Part shown: in pieces, positions 1-9,112 of the stretch | Position numbering within the stretch: position 1 is the first letter of the stretch | Layout of the letters: each line of letters starts with the position of its first letter | NCBI RefSeq assembly: GCF_000348725.1 | Contig: NC_020813.1 | Coordinates: forward strand, 2,107,057 to 2,171,056 | Direction of reading: 5' to 3' | Origin: Pseudobdellovibrio exovorus JSS | GTDB lineage: Bacteria > Bdellovibrionota > Bdellovibrionia > Bdellovibrionales > Bdellovibrionaceae | Length of the DNA: 64,000 nt | Notes under the pieces: generated by a model | What the model was told of the DNA's origin: nothing | The model's input: only the letters and a program-made list of their open reading frames with translations | The model's database searches: none | Translations under genes and position numbers: made by a program

Positions 1-1
1 A

Positions 2-472
2 GCAAGTGGGCTAATGACTTTTTCTGGAGTCGCTGGTCGCTATGGAGCTAGCAGTGCTTCACAATTCCTGATGCATGATGCTCTTGTAGGCTCTCAATTC
101 GTCAATCGCGCTTATGCTCCGGCACAGTTTTATGGGCGCAGTATGTGGGCCGCCAATATTGAATATCGTTTTCCGCTAACAGAAATCAACACGGGTTCAG
201 GTTCAGATCCTTACTTCCTCAAACGACTTTCGGGAGCTGTAGTGGTGGATGGACTCGGAGTCGAAGGTGCTGGGATGGAAGAAGACCTTGTGACTCCTCG
301 AGCTTTATCTTTGAATGAAAGCATCTGGGGAACTGGGGCCGAGATTAAATTGGAAACAACAATCGGATATATTTTACCTATGAATTTTGTACTCGGTTAC
401 TACCATCCCCACTCTCCTGTTTTCGCGTCGTCGGGACACCTTGGACTGTCTTTACAGATAGGTGGCTTTTAG
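2..472 (+). CDS. Outer-membrane protein, C-terminal part (5' end outside window)
   Basis: The frame is open from base 2, so this is the 3' end of a gene that begins before the window. About 157 residues are visible. They alternate polar and hydrophobic residues as in beta strands, include NIEYRFPL and TIGYILPMNFVLGYYH, and end in a terminal phenylalanine (LSLQIGGF), the usual signal of outer-membrane beta-barrels folded by the BAM complex. The family cannot be fixed from this fragment; a surface antigen/BamA-type or TolB-like propeller-plus-barrel protein would fit. An ATG at 14 exists but has no ribosome binding site, so it is probably internal. Confidence 0.6.
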   Translation, partial: ASGLMTFSGVAGRYGASSASQFLMHDALVGSQFVNRAYAPAQFYGRSMWAANIEYRFPLTEINTGSGSDPYFLKRLSGAVVVDGLGVEGAGMEEDLVTPRALSLNESIWGTGAEIKLETTIGYILPMNFVLGYYHPHSPVFASSGHLGLSLQIGGF

Positions 473-521
473 TTTGACAAAAAGGACCTTGGTCCGGAAA
501 AATGAACAAGAGTGAGGTGCC

Positions 522-1043
522 ATGATGGAAACCAATAGATATGAAAATAAGACGTGGATTCGCGAACTTGTTTCAGCCGATGAGCAAATCGAAAAATCGG
601 TGATGATCGATATGAACCTAGGATTGGATACTCAACGTATTTTAGTTAACGAAACTATCGCTTACCTTTTACGCCTAAAAGGTGACTTTGCGGAAGCCTC
701 TGCCAGCTTTAACGAACTGAAGCCCACCGCTTTAGGCCGTATCAAAATCTATGGGATTGCTAAAACTCATGCTGATTTCATGTTATTCCGCAACGGCTAC
801 AAAATGATCTTTTCGATCAAAAATGCAGGCCTGATCAGCATCCGTTTTCACTACGTAGGTAACCTTGCTATCCCACAACCTCAACAAAAAGAAAATGTGA
901 CGATCGTAATGGACGAGCAACTGATCGAAGCTAAATGGGGCGCATTTGAAGAAGTTCTATGGACCTACAAGGGCCAAGGATTCAAACCGGAATACCTTGT
1001 GCGCCACTACATGACTGTCTTTATCAAAGAAAGCTCACGCTAA
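522..1043 (+). CDS. Hypothetical protein, 173 aa
   Basis: I do not recognise a family. The product is soluble, with no signal peptide or membrane segment. The first half is helical (residues about 5-75, including KTWIRELVSADEQIEKSV) and the second half is beta-rich, ending in YLVRHYMTVFIKESSR. Two ATG codons are adjacent at 522 and 525; the GAGG ribosome binding site at 514-517 is better spaced for the one at 525. It lies 49 bases after the outer-membrane gene in the same direction and is followed by a strong terminator, so it may be the last gene of that operon. The function is unknown. Confidence 0.7.
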   Translation: MMETNRYENKTWIRELVSADEQIEKSVMIDMNLGLDTQRILVNETIAYLLRLKGDFAEASASFNELKPTALGRIKIYGIAKTHADFMLFRNGYKMIFSIKNAGLISIRFHYVGNLAIPQPQQKENVTIVMDEQLIEAKWGAFEEVLWTYKGQGFKPEYLVRHYMTVFIKESSR

Positions 1044-1151
1044 TTAATGGCCTCACTGTAGGCCGCTTTGTAGACCACTTTGCAGACCACACTGATAAAT
1101 TTGATCATTTATAAAATATAAAAAAGCCAAAACATAAAACCGCTAAAATAT

Positions 1152-1186
1152 AAAAAAGCCAAGTCTCTGAACTTGGCTTTTTTTTG
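1152..1186. terminator. Bidirectional intrinsic terminator
   Basis: Arms AAGCCAAGT and ACTTGGCTT enclose the loop ctctga, with A-runs on the left and T-runs on the right. It can therefore stop transcription of the plus-strand gene ending at 1043 and of the convergent minus-strand gene ending at 1232. Partial copies of the arms lie on both sides. Confidence 0.85.
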
Positions 1187-1231
1187 GCTTTTTTTATGGC
1201 TTTTTTGTTTTCTAGTATCGGAAGAAGGGAA

Positions 1232-3547
1232 TTAACTGCGAGGGCAGTTATATTCCACTTTCACTGTTCTACCTGCTGGAATTGCAGGGCTGAACACAAC
1301 ACTGTTATTTTGTAACTGAGTGGCTACTGAAGACATCGATGGAGTAATCGTCACATTGATTTGACCTACAGGAGCACACTCTAGAGGAATCGACGCCAAC
1401 GAGTTTACGATACGATCTTTAAAGTAGTATAAGTTTGTCGAGTAATCATTAGCACAGATACTTGCAACACCACCACCTGTTAACTGCGACAACTCATTAT
1501 ACTTGTAACCATAGTGTGATTTTGCTGCGCCCGCATCCTGAGCTGCCATACACTGTGAATCGCCCGGTCTTACGATAATAGAGTTGAAAGTCACACGTTT
1601 ATCCACACCAAACTGCTGTCTGATCTTATTAACAAAGCTTTGTGGTTGATCGTCGGCCTCAAGAGGTTTGTACTCCCCTTGGTAGTACTGTAATGACGAG
1701 TTACCACCCACAGATCTTACGTCCTCATCCGAAATCACGATCACAGCTAAAGAAGCATCGTCACGATAACAGCCGTTGTACGGAGCATATTCCACACTCC
1801 ACCATGCGGCTTTAATACCACGCTCATCATCTGTATTCGCCCAACCAGCCCCGATAGCCGCGATTGTACTTGTAAAGATGCTGTATGGATCTGTAGCTCC
1901 GGCCTTCATTAACCATGCTGGCGAACCTAAGTAGCCAACCCAGTTACGAGAAGCTCCCCAATAGAAAGTTCCGTTATTGTAGGCATCCTGTGAGCGCGTT
2001 ACCGTCGCACACATTTGCCAGTCGACCCCAGAGGCCGTTAAATCTTGTACGAAACCCTGTAGTCTTTGAGCTAATTTTGTATTTTCAGGAGCCATTGAGT
2101 TCGAGTCATCCACAACAACCAAGATATCCACTTTGTTGTCTGTCACTTGAACTAATTTTTCGAAGACCACAGGACGAAGTGGATCATTTGCAGTCGCCAC
2201 TGTCACTTCTAGCGGAGATGGACTCACATACGCATTGTATCCCGGTGCTGAAGCTGTCAAATAGATGAAGTAAGTTCCTAAACCAGCACCAATGAAGTTA
2301 CCAGTAGAAGAAGCTCCATTTAAGCCTCCGATAGTCACAGCACTTCCCGCTTTGAACACACTCCATGTATGAGTCACTGTTGAAGGGTTACATCCAGAAG
2401 TTACCAATGGATTGTTACCGCTCGGAGTAATCGTAACCGCCACAGATGTATTATTTAAACGTGGAGCACAACTCAATGTCTGAGTCGGACCCGTGTTATC
2501 TACTGTGATACTCAACGGAGTTGTTGTACTCCAGTTGCTGTGGTTAGGTGCACTTGCTGTTAGATAAATTAAATAAGTACCAGTTCCAAGTCCTAAGAAA
2601 TTAGGATTTGAATTGGCTCCGCTTAAACCTGGCACTGTTACATTGCTTCCATTTTTAGTAACAGTCCATGTGTACTGAACTGCAGAGGGAGCACAGTTAC
2701 CGCTAATTAAAGGATTCGGAGAACTTGAAGTCACAGTTAAATTTGTCAATGAACCATTGATACGCGGATTACACTGAATAGCCGCAATCGGTGTTGGATC
2801 ATCTTGCACTGTCACCACTAATGGTGATGAGCTTTGCCAGTGAGTTGAACCTGTGGCTACCGCATATAAAGAGATACGATAAACACCTGGTCCATAAGAT
2901 TTAATATTTGGAGTCGAAGAAGCTCCACTCAAACCTGCGATAGTAAAGTTAGAACCATCTTTTGTTGCCGTCCAAATATAGGTAGCAGCAGCAGGAGTAC
3001 AATTTGCTGTGATCGCAGGGTTGCTATCGCTAGCACGTACCACCACACTTGTCTGAGTTCCATTTAATTTAGGATCACAAGTTAAGCTGTTACCGACTCC
3101 AGAACCAGGAACGATAAATTCCAAAGGAGTAGTCGCATTGTAAGGATTTAACCCATTACCCGTTTTACCTGCTGTTAGATATACGTAGTAGTTACCTTGA
3201 CCCAAAACAGTGAAATTCACATCTGAAGGATTGGCATTTTCTAGGCCTGGGATAGAGTTCGTAATAACAGTGCCATCAGCTTTTTTAACAACCCATGTGT
3301 AATCTACATCTGTAGGGGCACAGTTAGATTGAATTGAAGGGTAGTTTGCCGTTAAGGATGTGTACGTAAATGTCGTCAAAGCTCCATTGATCTTAGGATC
3401 ACAGGCAACCGTTGAAGCAATACAGGCATCACCACTACAATTAGTTGCTACAGAGACATTATCTGAACGTGTAAATTTGACCGGTGCACACGACGAAAGA
3501 AATAGAAATACCCCAGCAACCAACAAAGCCATTCTTGTTATCATCAT
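1232..3547 (-). CDS. Lipoprotein with four Ig-like repeats and a VWA domain
   Basis: This is a 771-residue exported protein when started at the ATG at 3547, which has GGGGAAG just upstream; a longer frame to 3586 lacks a site. The N-terminus is a lipoprotein signal with lipobox FLSSC (Cys20). Four tandem repeats of about 101-108 residues begin at Cys49, Cys157, Cys259 and Cys360 with C-[DNA]-P-[KR]-[IL]-N, each with a second cysteine 26-27 residues later, probably one disulfide per repeat. A von Willebrand A domain follows with the metal site DDSNS at about residues 480-484. It is probably a surface adhesion or binding protein anchored in the outer membrane. The ligand is unknown. Confidence 0.75.
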   Translation of the reverse strand: MMITRMALLVAGVFLFLSSCAPVKFTRSDNVSVATNCSGDACIASTVACDPKINGALTTFTYTSLTANYPSIQSNCAPTDVDYTWVVKKADGTVITNSIPGLENANPSDVNFTVLGQGNYYVYLTAGKTGNGLNPYNATTPLEFIVPGSGVGNSLTCDPKLNGTQTSVVVRASDSNPAITANCTPAAATYIWTATKDGSNFTIAGLSGASSTPNIKSYGPGVYRISLYAVATGSTHWQSSSPLVVTVQDDPTPIAAIQCNPRINGSLTNLTVTSSSPNPLISGNCAPSAVQYTWTVTKNGSNVTVPGLSGANSNPNFLGLGTGTYLIYLTASAPNHSNWSTTTPLSITVDNTGPTQTLSCAPRLNNTSVAVTITPSGNNPLVTSGCNPSTVTHTWSVFKAGSAVTIGGLNGASSTGNFIGAGLGTYFIYLTASAPGYNAYVSPSPLEVTVATANDPLRPVVFEKLVQVTDNKVDILVVVDDSNSMAPENTKLAQRLQGFVQDLTASGVDWQMCATVTRSQDAYNNGTFYWGASRNWVGYLGSPAWLMKAGATDPYSIFTSTIAAIGAGWANTDDERGIKAAWWSVEYAPYNGCYRDDASLAVIVISDEDVRSVGGNSSLQYYQGEYKPLEADDQPQSFVNKIRQQFGVDKRVTFNSIIVRPGDSQCMAAQDAGAAKSHYGYKYNELSQLTGGGVASICANDYSTNLYYFKDRIVNSLASIPLECAPVGQINVTITPSMSSVATQLQNNSVVFSPAIPAGRTVKVEYNCPRS

Positions 3548-3696
3548 TAAAACTTCCCCTATTTGCCTAGTATCAGAATAAATCAATTCTCATTCTGAGC
3601 ATAGAGGCCTTTAGTCCGGTTATTAAAATTGAGACACTAGACCACCTTTCATGTCTCAGAATAAGTCGCTAAAATAAAAACTGATAAGGAGTCCCC

Positions 3697-4593
3697 GTGA
3701 ACTATTGGTTACTAAGTCTATCTTTATTGAATGTGTTGTTAATTGCTTATATTGCGTTTAATCATCTTACGCAGAACAAGGCGAAGGCTGAAGATCAGCG
3801 CCTGACCAAAGGCTTGCAACTTTTACAAAACAAAATTTCGATCTTACAAGACCTCTCTGATAAGACAGATGAGCAAGTGCGTAAGTGGGTTCATCTTATC
3901 GAACAAAAGTCTTTGAGTGTACAAACACAACTGAATAAGTCCGATGAAAAAGTAGCACAGATTGAAAATGCTCTATCGAAGGCTTTAGATGTTTCTAAAA
4001 TTTTCTACGAACAAGTCCCTCATGCCGAGATCGCAGAAAGGCAAAAAACGGGTAAGTACGTACAAGCAGCTAAGCTAGCAAATCAGGGCTTTACTGCAGA
4101 TCAAATCAGTCAAAAAATCGATCTTTCAAAAGCTGAGATCGAAATGATCAGCAAAATGAATCGCGAAGAACTGCAATTCGCTGAAGAAAGTCTTCCAGCA
4201 TGGGTAGATGCTGCAGCGAATACGGCTTCGGGTTCATCTGAAACGCGCTCTCAAGAAATAAATGAATTCGCATCTCAACTGCAAAAAATGAATCAAATGG
4301 TTTCCTCTACCGCATTTGATATCGCTAAGCCAGACATGAGCAGCATGAATCAGATTCAACAACAATTCAAAAACAGCTTGAATGTATCTGCTGCTGGTTC
4401 TATGAACTCTATGACGAATTCTATGTCACACGTTATGGCGAATGCGACAACGAATGCCCTAACCGACACATTGGCACATAACTCGACACAGATTCCTCAG
4501 ACCTTTTTAGAAGAGCAAAAGCCAGCGCTGGAAACACGCACGGAGTCTGGCAAGATTGTGCGTCCGTTTGAGTTTCGTAAAATCACGAAATAA
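3697..4593 (+). CDS. DUF2802-like membrane-anchored protein, 298 aa
   Basis: It starts at a GTG with AAGGAG six bases upstream (3686-3691). One N-terminal membrane helix (about residues 4-22) is followed by a coiled coil (about 30-100) and a short helix-turn-helix-like segment (about 120-155, with KYVQAAKLANQGFTADQIS and IDLSKAEIEMISKM) typical of DUF2802 proteins. Those are often found near motility or chemotaxis genes. The C-terminal half is a low-complexity tail rich in Met, Asn and Ser, longer than I expect for the family. It stands alone between divergent and convergent neighbours. The function is unknown; I infer a cytoplasmic protein tethered to the inner membrane. Confidence 0.65.
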   Translation: MNYWLLSLSLLNVLLIAYIAFNHLTQNKAKAEDQRLTKGLQLLQNKISILQDLSDKTDEQVRKWVHLIEQKSLSVQTQLNKSDEKVAQIENALSKALDVSKIFYEQVPHAEIAERQKTGKYVQAAKLANQGFTADQISQKIDLSKAEIEMISKMNREELQFAEESLPAWVDAAANTASGSSETRSQEINEFASQLQKMNQMVSSTAFDIAKPDMSSMNQIQQQFKNSLNVSAAGSMNSMTNSMSHVMANATTNALTDTLAHNSTQIPQTFLEEQKPALETRTESGKIVRPFEFRKITK

Positions 4594-4625
4594 TTTTTTC
4601 TTTAATTAACAAATAGCTTTTATAG

Positions 4626-4651
4626 AAATGGCCTAAGATCTTAGGCCATTT
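4626..4651. terminator. Perfect 26-base palindromic terminator overlapping a stop codon
   Basis: The arms AAATGGCCTAAGA and TCTTAGGCCATTT are perfectly complementary with no spacer. The palindrome lies between two convergent genes and includes the last codons and stop of the aminotransferase gene. Both exits are T-rich but lack long T-runs, so termination may be moderate. Confidence 0.65.
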
Positions 4652-5837
4652 GATTTACTAGGTCACGCATCCGCCTAATCGCTTCCGCCATTCTTTTAGA
4701 ATCAATAGCAAAACTCAGACGCATAAAGCCCGGATTACCAAACTCTTCGCCAGGGACTGTAGCCACAAAGAACTTTTCCAAAAGGATTTGGCAAAAGTCT
4801 TTAGAACTCTGTACCGCTTGACCATTAAACGACCGCCCTAAGGCTGCACGCACATCCACCCATAGGTAAAAAGCCCCTTGAGGCTCAAATACTTTAAACT
4901 GAGGCAAAGTCTTAAACTCGTGCATTGCCGCCACTAAACGATCTTTTAGCACCTGATTGGTTTCGCGAATATTGGCTTCGCAGTTGGTGATCGCCTGTAC
5001 CGCCGCATGCTGGGAAATACTTGAGGGAGCACCCGTCGATTGCGAAGCATAGTCTCCTAAAGCCTGAATCACTTTTTGTGGCCCTAAAGCCCAACCGATT
5101 CTCCACCCTGTCATCGAGTAGGCTTTTGAGCCGCCATTGATGATGATCGTGCGCTCGCGCAGCTCTGGCGCCACCTGTAAGATATGAGGAGCACAGTGGG
5201 AACCATCAAACATCAGGCGGTTATACATATCATCTGTGATCACTGCTACACGTGGATTCTCTTTTAAAACTTCCGCTAGGGCGGCTAGTTCTTCACGGCT
5301 ATAGACAAATCCTGTCGGATTCGATGGAGAGCAAAATAAAAACGCTTTTGTTTTCGGCGTGATGTGTTTTCTTAATAAGTCTGCAGTGATTTTGAAGTTC
5401 GTCTCTTCCGTACAAGTCACCAGAACAGGTTTTCCTCCAGACAGTTCTACCATTGTGGGATAGCTCACCCAATACGGAGAGTGAATAATCACCTCATCCT
5501 GTGGATCACACAAAACTTGTAAGGCAGCAAAAATGGCAAACTTAGCTCCACTGGTCACAGCGACTTCATTGATGGCATACGACTGCCCCAAATCAGACTT
5601 AATACGCTCAACAATCGCTTTTCTAAGCTCAACAGTTCCATTGGCAGGAGTGTACTTTGTCATGCCTTTACGAATCGCTTCAATACCCGCTTCACTTGCT
5701 GCAGGGTATGTAGCCCAATCCGGCTCACCCACAGTTAAAGAGATCACATCGTGACCTTGCGATTGCAGCTCACGTGCTTTAGCAACTAAGAATAAAGTCG
5801 GAGATGTTTTTAAACTCTGAGCTTTCTGCGATAACAT
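4641..5837 (-). CDS. aspC: Aspartate/aromatic aminotransferase, class I (PLP)
   Basis: The product is a 398-residue cytoplasmic enzyme that moves the amino group of aspartate to 2-oxoglutarate, or handles a related substrate. The fold-type I signature is complete: LTVGEPD near residue 36, SPSNPTG at 170-176, ITDDMYNRL near 200, and the PLP lysine K238 in SKAYSMTGWRIGW. Length is normal for bacterial subgroup I-gamma enzymes. It is the last gene of a six-gene operon, three bases after coaD, and its end overlaps a palindromic terminator. The class I fold is certain; the exact substrate is inferred. Confidence 0.88.
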   Translation of the reverse strand: MLSQKAQSLKTSPTLFLVAKARELQSQGHDVISLTVGEPDWATYPAASEAGIEAIRKGMTKYTPANGTVELRKAIVERIKSDLGQSYAINEVAVTSGAKFAIFAALQVLCDPQDEVIIHSPYWVSYPTMVELSGGKPVLVTCTEETNFKITADLLRKHITPKTKAFLFCSPSNPTGFVYSREELAALAEVLKENPRVAVITDDMYNRLMFDGSHCAPHILQVAPELRERTIIINGGSKAYSMTGWRIGWALGPQKVIQALGDYASQSTGAPSSISQHAAVQAITNCEANIRETNQVLKDRLVAAMHEFKTLPQFKVFEPQGAFYLWVDVRAALGRSFNGQAVQSSKDFCQILLEKFFVATVPGEEFGNPGFMRLSFAIDSKRMAEAIRRMRDLVNQMA

Positions 5838-5840
5838 AAA

Positions 5841-6323
5841 CTAACCTCTTATTTTTTTCTGTAAACTTTCGATAACAAAATCAGGTACTAACCCATGCAA
5901 AGCCCCGCCGTTGCGGGCCACTTCTTTTACTCCGCGCGAAGAAATAAAGTAGTATTCAGGGCGAGAGAAAACCATAAACGTTTCCACTTCCGGAGCCAAA
6001 CGGCGATTCATACTGGCCAATGTGCCCTCATATTCAAAATCAGCCACCGCGCGCAAGCCTCTAACAATCACATGGGCTTTACGTTTTCTCATGTAGTCCA
6101 CAGTGAGCCCCTGAAAAACATCGACTTCAATTTTAGAATTTCCTGCCGTTGCATTTTTTAAAAAAGCGGCTCTTTCTTCAGCGCTAAACAAATAGTTTTT
6201 CTCGTTTGAATCCGCCACAAGGACAATCACATGATCGAAGATATGTGAAATTCTATCAATGATATCTAAATGACCCGTTGTAATCGGATCAAAACTTCCC
6301 GGATAAACTGCTATTTTTGACAT
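5841..6323 (-). CDS. coaD: Phosphopantetheine adenylyltransferase
   Basis: The product catalyses the fourth step of coenzyme A synthesis, ATP plus 4'-phosphopantetheine giving dephospho-CoA. At 160 residues it has normal length. It carries the nucleotidyltransferase motif GSFDPITTGH at residues 9-18 and the C-terminal ISSRGVKEVA segment, which corresponds to the family's ISST motif with Arg in place of Thr. The gene lies three bases after rsmD; an rsmD-coaD pair is very common in bacteria and supports both calls. Confidence 0.95.
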   Translation of the reverse strand: MSKIAVYPGSFDPITTGHLDIIDRISHIFDHVIVLVADSNEKNYLFSAEERAAFLKNATAGNSKIEVDVFQGLTVDYMRKRKAHVIVRGLRAVADFEYEGTLASMNRRLAPEVETFMVFSRPEYYFISSRGVKEVARNGGALHGLVPDFVIESLQKKIRG

Positions 6324-6326
6324 GCT

Positions 6327-6884
6327 CTAATCTTGCGCTTTTTTAGTAAAGAAAGAAAGGACTTTGTCGCCATAATCCCTGAAGTCATAGCGGTACAGAT
6401 GCTCGTAATTTTCTTCCATACGCTCTTTTTTATGGGACTCAATGGCTATTAAAGTTTCACTATCAAAACATGAACTCTGGTCTAAAGCGACCATCACATC
6501 ATGGGCCATTTTCTCTGTAAAGGGAGGGTCTGCCAGAATCAAACTATATGGCTTTCCCTGATAGCGCTTTAAGTACTGTAATACATCTTGCTTGTAAATT
6601 TTGTACTCGCCATCGTCGAGCTTCAACAGCTCTGCATTTTTCTTTAAGATGTTGATTGATTTCACATTCATTTCAACAAAATCGACATGTAGGGCCCCAC
6701 GCGATAGGGCTTCAAATCCCAAATTACCCGTACCAGAAAATAAATCTAAAACCTGTGCTCCTTCGACGTCAGACATCCATTTATTAAATAATGTCTCTTT
6801 CACACGATCCGTTGTTGGACGGATGTGATCCGCTTGAAATGAACTCAGAACTCTACCTCTAAAACGACCGGATATGATCCTCAT
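6327..6884 (-). CDS. rsmD: 16S rRNA (guanine966-N2)-methyltransferase
   Basis: A 185-residue SAM-dependent methyltransferase. It opens with MRIISGRFRGRVL, typical of RsmD, then has the SAM-binding loop LDLFSGTGNLGFEALSRG (about residues 46-63) and the catalytic DPPF motif (about 119-122), which places the base amino group at the active site. It acts on 16S rRNA during small-subunit assembly. Its start overlaps the stop of the upstream receiver gene by four bases, so the two are translationally coupled. The rsmD-coaD order is conserved widely. Confidence 0.95.
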   Translation of the reverse strand: MRIISGRFRGRVLSSFQADHIRPTTDRVKETLFNKWMSDVEGAQVLDLFSGTGNLGFEALSRGALHVDFVEMNVKSINILKKNAELLKLDDGEYKIYKQDVLQYLKRYQGKPYSLILADPPFTEKMAHDVMVALDQSSCFDSETLIAIESHKKERMEENYEHLYRYDFRDYGDKVLSFFTKKAQD

Positions 6885-7231
6885 GTTTTACTTACCACCA
6901 ATTTGACTATAGCAAATATATCTTCGAATGGCTTGGTTAGGTACTCAATAACTCTTGGGTCCTTTTGAATAAATCCGATATTGGTATCATCACCTGTAAA
7001 AGCCGAGATCACAAAAACCGGAGTGTTCTTTTTCATCTCTAACAAAACTTCATAGCCATTTTTTTCTGGCATAATGACATCTAATAAAACAGCGCGGTAA
7101 TTATTGGTATTAATTTTTTCTAGAGCTTGTTTACCATTTTCAGCTTCATCACACTGAAAGCCTGCGGCTGCAAATGCCCTAACTAGGGACTTTCGAATAA
7201 GCGCTTCATCATCTACAATTAAAAACTTCAT
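6881..7231 (-). CDS. Single-domain response regulator (CheY-like)
   Basis: At 116 residues this is a receiver domain and nothing more. All key residues are visible: acidic pair D7-D8, phosphoacceptor D51 in LLDVIMPEKNGY, switch residue S76 in FVISAF, and K100 in YLTKPF. With no output domain it must act by binding a partner or passing phosphate on. Its ATG overlaps the stop of the upstream histidine kinase (7228-7231), so the kinase is its likely donor. Confidence 0.92.
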   Translation of the reverse strand: MKFLIVDDEALIRKSLVRAFAAAGFQCDEAENGKQALEKINTNNYRAVLLDVIMPEKNGYEVLLEMKKNTPVFVISAFTGDDTNIGFIQKDPRVIEYLTKPFEDIFAIVKLVVSKT

Positions 7232-9099
7232 AACTTATCAAACACCAATGAAATCTTGGCGCCCTTTTCTTTTGCCGAAGAGACTCTTAAATCGGCTCCC
7301 ATATTATTCATTAGTTTTTTAGAAAGATATAGTCCTAAACCAGTTCCTTCACCCTGAGCTTTTGTCGTCATAAAAGGCTGAAAGATGTTTTTTAAGATCG
7401 CCTCGTCAAAACCATCACCACTGTCTTCTACGTGGAATAAAATCTTATCCCCTTCAACTTCACTATAAACTTTAATGGTACCGGCATCTTTCATGGCCTG
7501 ACATGAGTTCTTAATCAAATTAAAAAGTACCTGCTGTAAATCATGGGCATTGGCGCGAACGCGATCATCCTTTAAATCAATAAATAGACGATGTGATCGC
7601 AATGCGGTTTTTAATAAAACTATTGTGTTCTGAAGAATTTCATCAAAGCTCACTTCTTCTAAAGAAGGTTCTTTCTTCTGACTGAAATCGATAAAGTTCT
7701 TAATGATTTTTTGACAGCGCACAGTCGCTTTTAGAATTTCATTTAAGTCCGATGTGGCGGTGTTAGGTAACGACTCCACCACAGCTTTGTCTTCCAGCAA
7801 GGTTTGCACGTAGGACTTCACCCCAGTTAAAGGATTATTCAGTTCATGGGCCAAATGATTCCCTAAACGCCCTAGCGTCGACATTTTTTCTGTTTGAATA
7901 ATCTGCATATGCAGCAAGTTCATTTTTGTAATGTCTTCGTAAATAACAAAGAAGAATTTCTTATGTTGAAATCTGAACTGGGAAAAGTAGGTCTTCATGG
8001 TCAGTTCATTTTTAAGAACTAACGTGGTGTTTTTGTTCTTAATGATCGGACAGCTCTCACAGGGAGTTTCGCGGCCTGCTAATAATTTATAGCAGTAGCT
8101 TTTTTCTTCAAATGGATAGTTGGCTTGATAAATGCGGAAATCTTCATCCACAACATGCGTAAACCCAGGAAAAGACTTAAATGTATTCTTCCAACGATCG
8201 ACAACAACTTCTGTTTCTTTTTCAATCATCCAGCGATCAATGTACATGCTGGTGATCGCCAACCGTTCAGCAAAATAATCTTTAATTCTTTGCCAGTTCG
8301 TCTGTTGATCTACTGTTTCGATAAAAACAAAGGACTCGCGTGAAATTTCAGGCAATTGCCATGCGGCCACCTTGCCGACGGGGCGTCCCCACACACTGGC
8401 TAACTGATTCGATATTTTCTCGGATTTAAAGTCCAAATACGGAGCTAATGTCGTCGACTCAGAAGATCCATCGAAAAACAATATCTTCGATTTACCTGAT
8501 TGCGTTGTCATTCCTAAACCAATCAGATGAACTCGCCCCATTTTTTTCAGGTCTTTCCAGATAAACCTAAAGAGTTTTTCTAGGAAATCGTAACTGACAG
8601 ATTCAGATTGAATAAAATCTAAAAAGTGTAAAAGACTCTTTTCATTTCTGTTCTTTTCACTTTCTTCAACATGGGATTTTTCAAGACTTTGAATTTTTTT
8701 TTCGTTTTCATTCGAAAGCTGGCTATTGAGTTCCTCTAGCTCTTTTCGCTTTTTCTGAATCTCGGACTTAACTTGACTGATCTGGGATTTCTTTTCAGTC
8801 TTAGATTTAATTGTCAGTAAAATATCTTCTAACTGCCCGTCTTCCGGTTCAATAACATAGAGGCGGGATACTTCGGCAATATTCTGTAGTCGATCTACTT
8901 GTACATTTTTATCAGCAGAAACTAAAACTCGAATTTGCGAAGGCTCAAATGAAAATCCTTCTAAATAATCCAGATCTCCAATAAAAATCGCCCCTTCAGT
9001 TGAAGAGGCGTTCAGTTCGAAAAAACTATTCAATCCAGCTATATTACTTAATATAGTTTTAACATGATTTTGATACTGAGGTTGAACCTGAACTAACAC
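7228..9099 (-). CDS. Soluble histidine kinase with Cys-containing PAS domain
   Basis: A 623-residue cytoplasmic sensor kinase without membrane helices. Order: N-terminal domain (1-95) with a possible receiver-like fold but no phosphoacceptor pattern, coiled coil (about 100-155), GAF-like region (about 160-290), PAS domain (about 300-395), HisKA with H418 in HLAHELNNPL, and HATPase with DSGDGF and GTGLGLYLSKKL. The PAS domain carries C336, C347 and C350 in CYKLLAGRETPCESCP, a motif able to bind metal or sense redox state. The apparent start is a GTG at 9099 almost touching GAGGA, so the true start is uncertain. It lies between the TPR gene and its receiver partner. Confidence 0.88.
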   Translation of the reverse strand: MLVQVQPQYQNHVKTILSNIAGLNSFFELNASSTEGAIFIGDLDYLEGFSFEPSQIRVLVSADKNVQVDRLQNIAEVSRLYVIEPEDGQLEDILLTIKSKTEKKSQISQVKSEIQKKRKELEELNSQLSNENEKKIQSLEKSHVEESEKNRNEKSLLHFLDFIQSESVSYDFLEKLFRFIWKDLKKMGRVHLIGLGMTTQSGKSKILFFDGSSESTTLAPYLDFKSEKISNQLASVWGRPVGKVAAWQLPEISRESFVFIETVDQQTNWQRIKDYFAERLAITSMYIDRWMIEKETEVVVDRWKNTFKSFPGFTHVVDEDFRIYQANYPFEEKSYCYKLLAGRETPCESCPIIKNKNTTLVLKNELTMKTYFSQFRFQHKKFFFVIYEDITKMNLLHMQIIQTEKMSTLGRLGNHLAHELNNPLTGVKSYVQTLLEDKAVVESLPNTATSDLNEILKATVRCQKIIKNFIDFSQKKEPSLEEVSFDEILQNTIVLLKTALRSHRLFIDLKDDRVRANAHDLQQVLFNLIKNSCQAMKDAGTIKVYSEVEGDKILFHVEDSGDGFDEAILKNIFQPFMTTKAQGEGTGLGLYLSKKLMNNMGADLRVSSAKEKGAKISLVFDKL

Positions 9100-9112
9100 T
9101 CCTCAGAAGATA

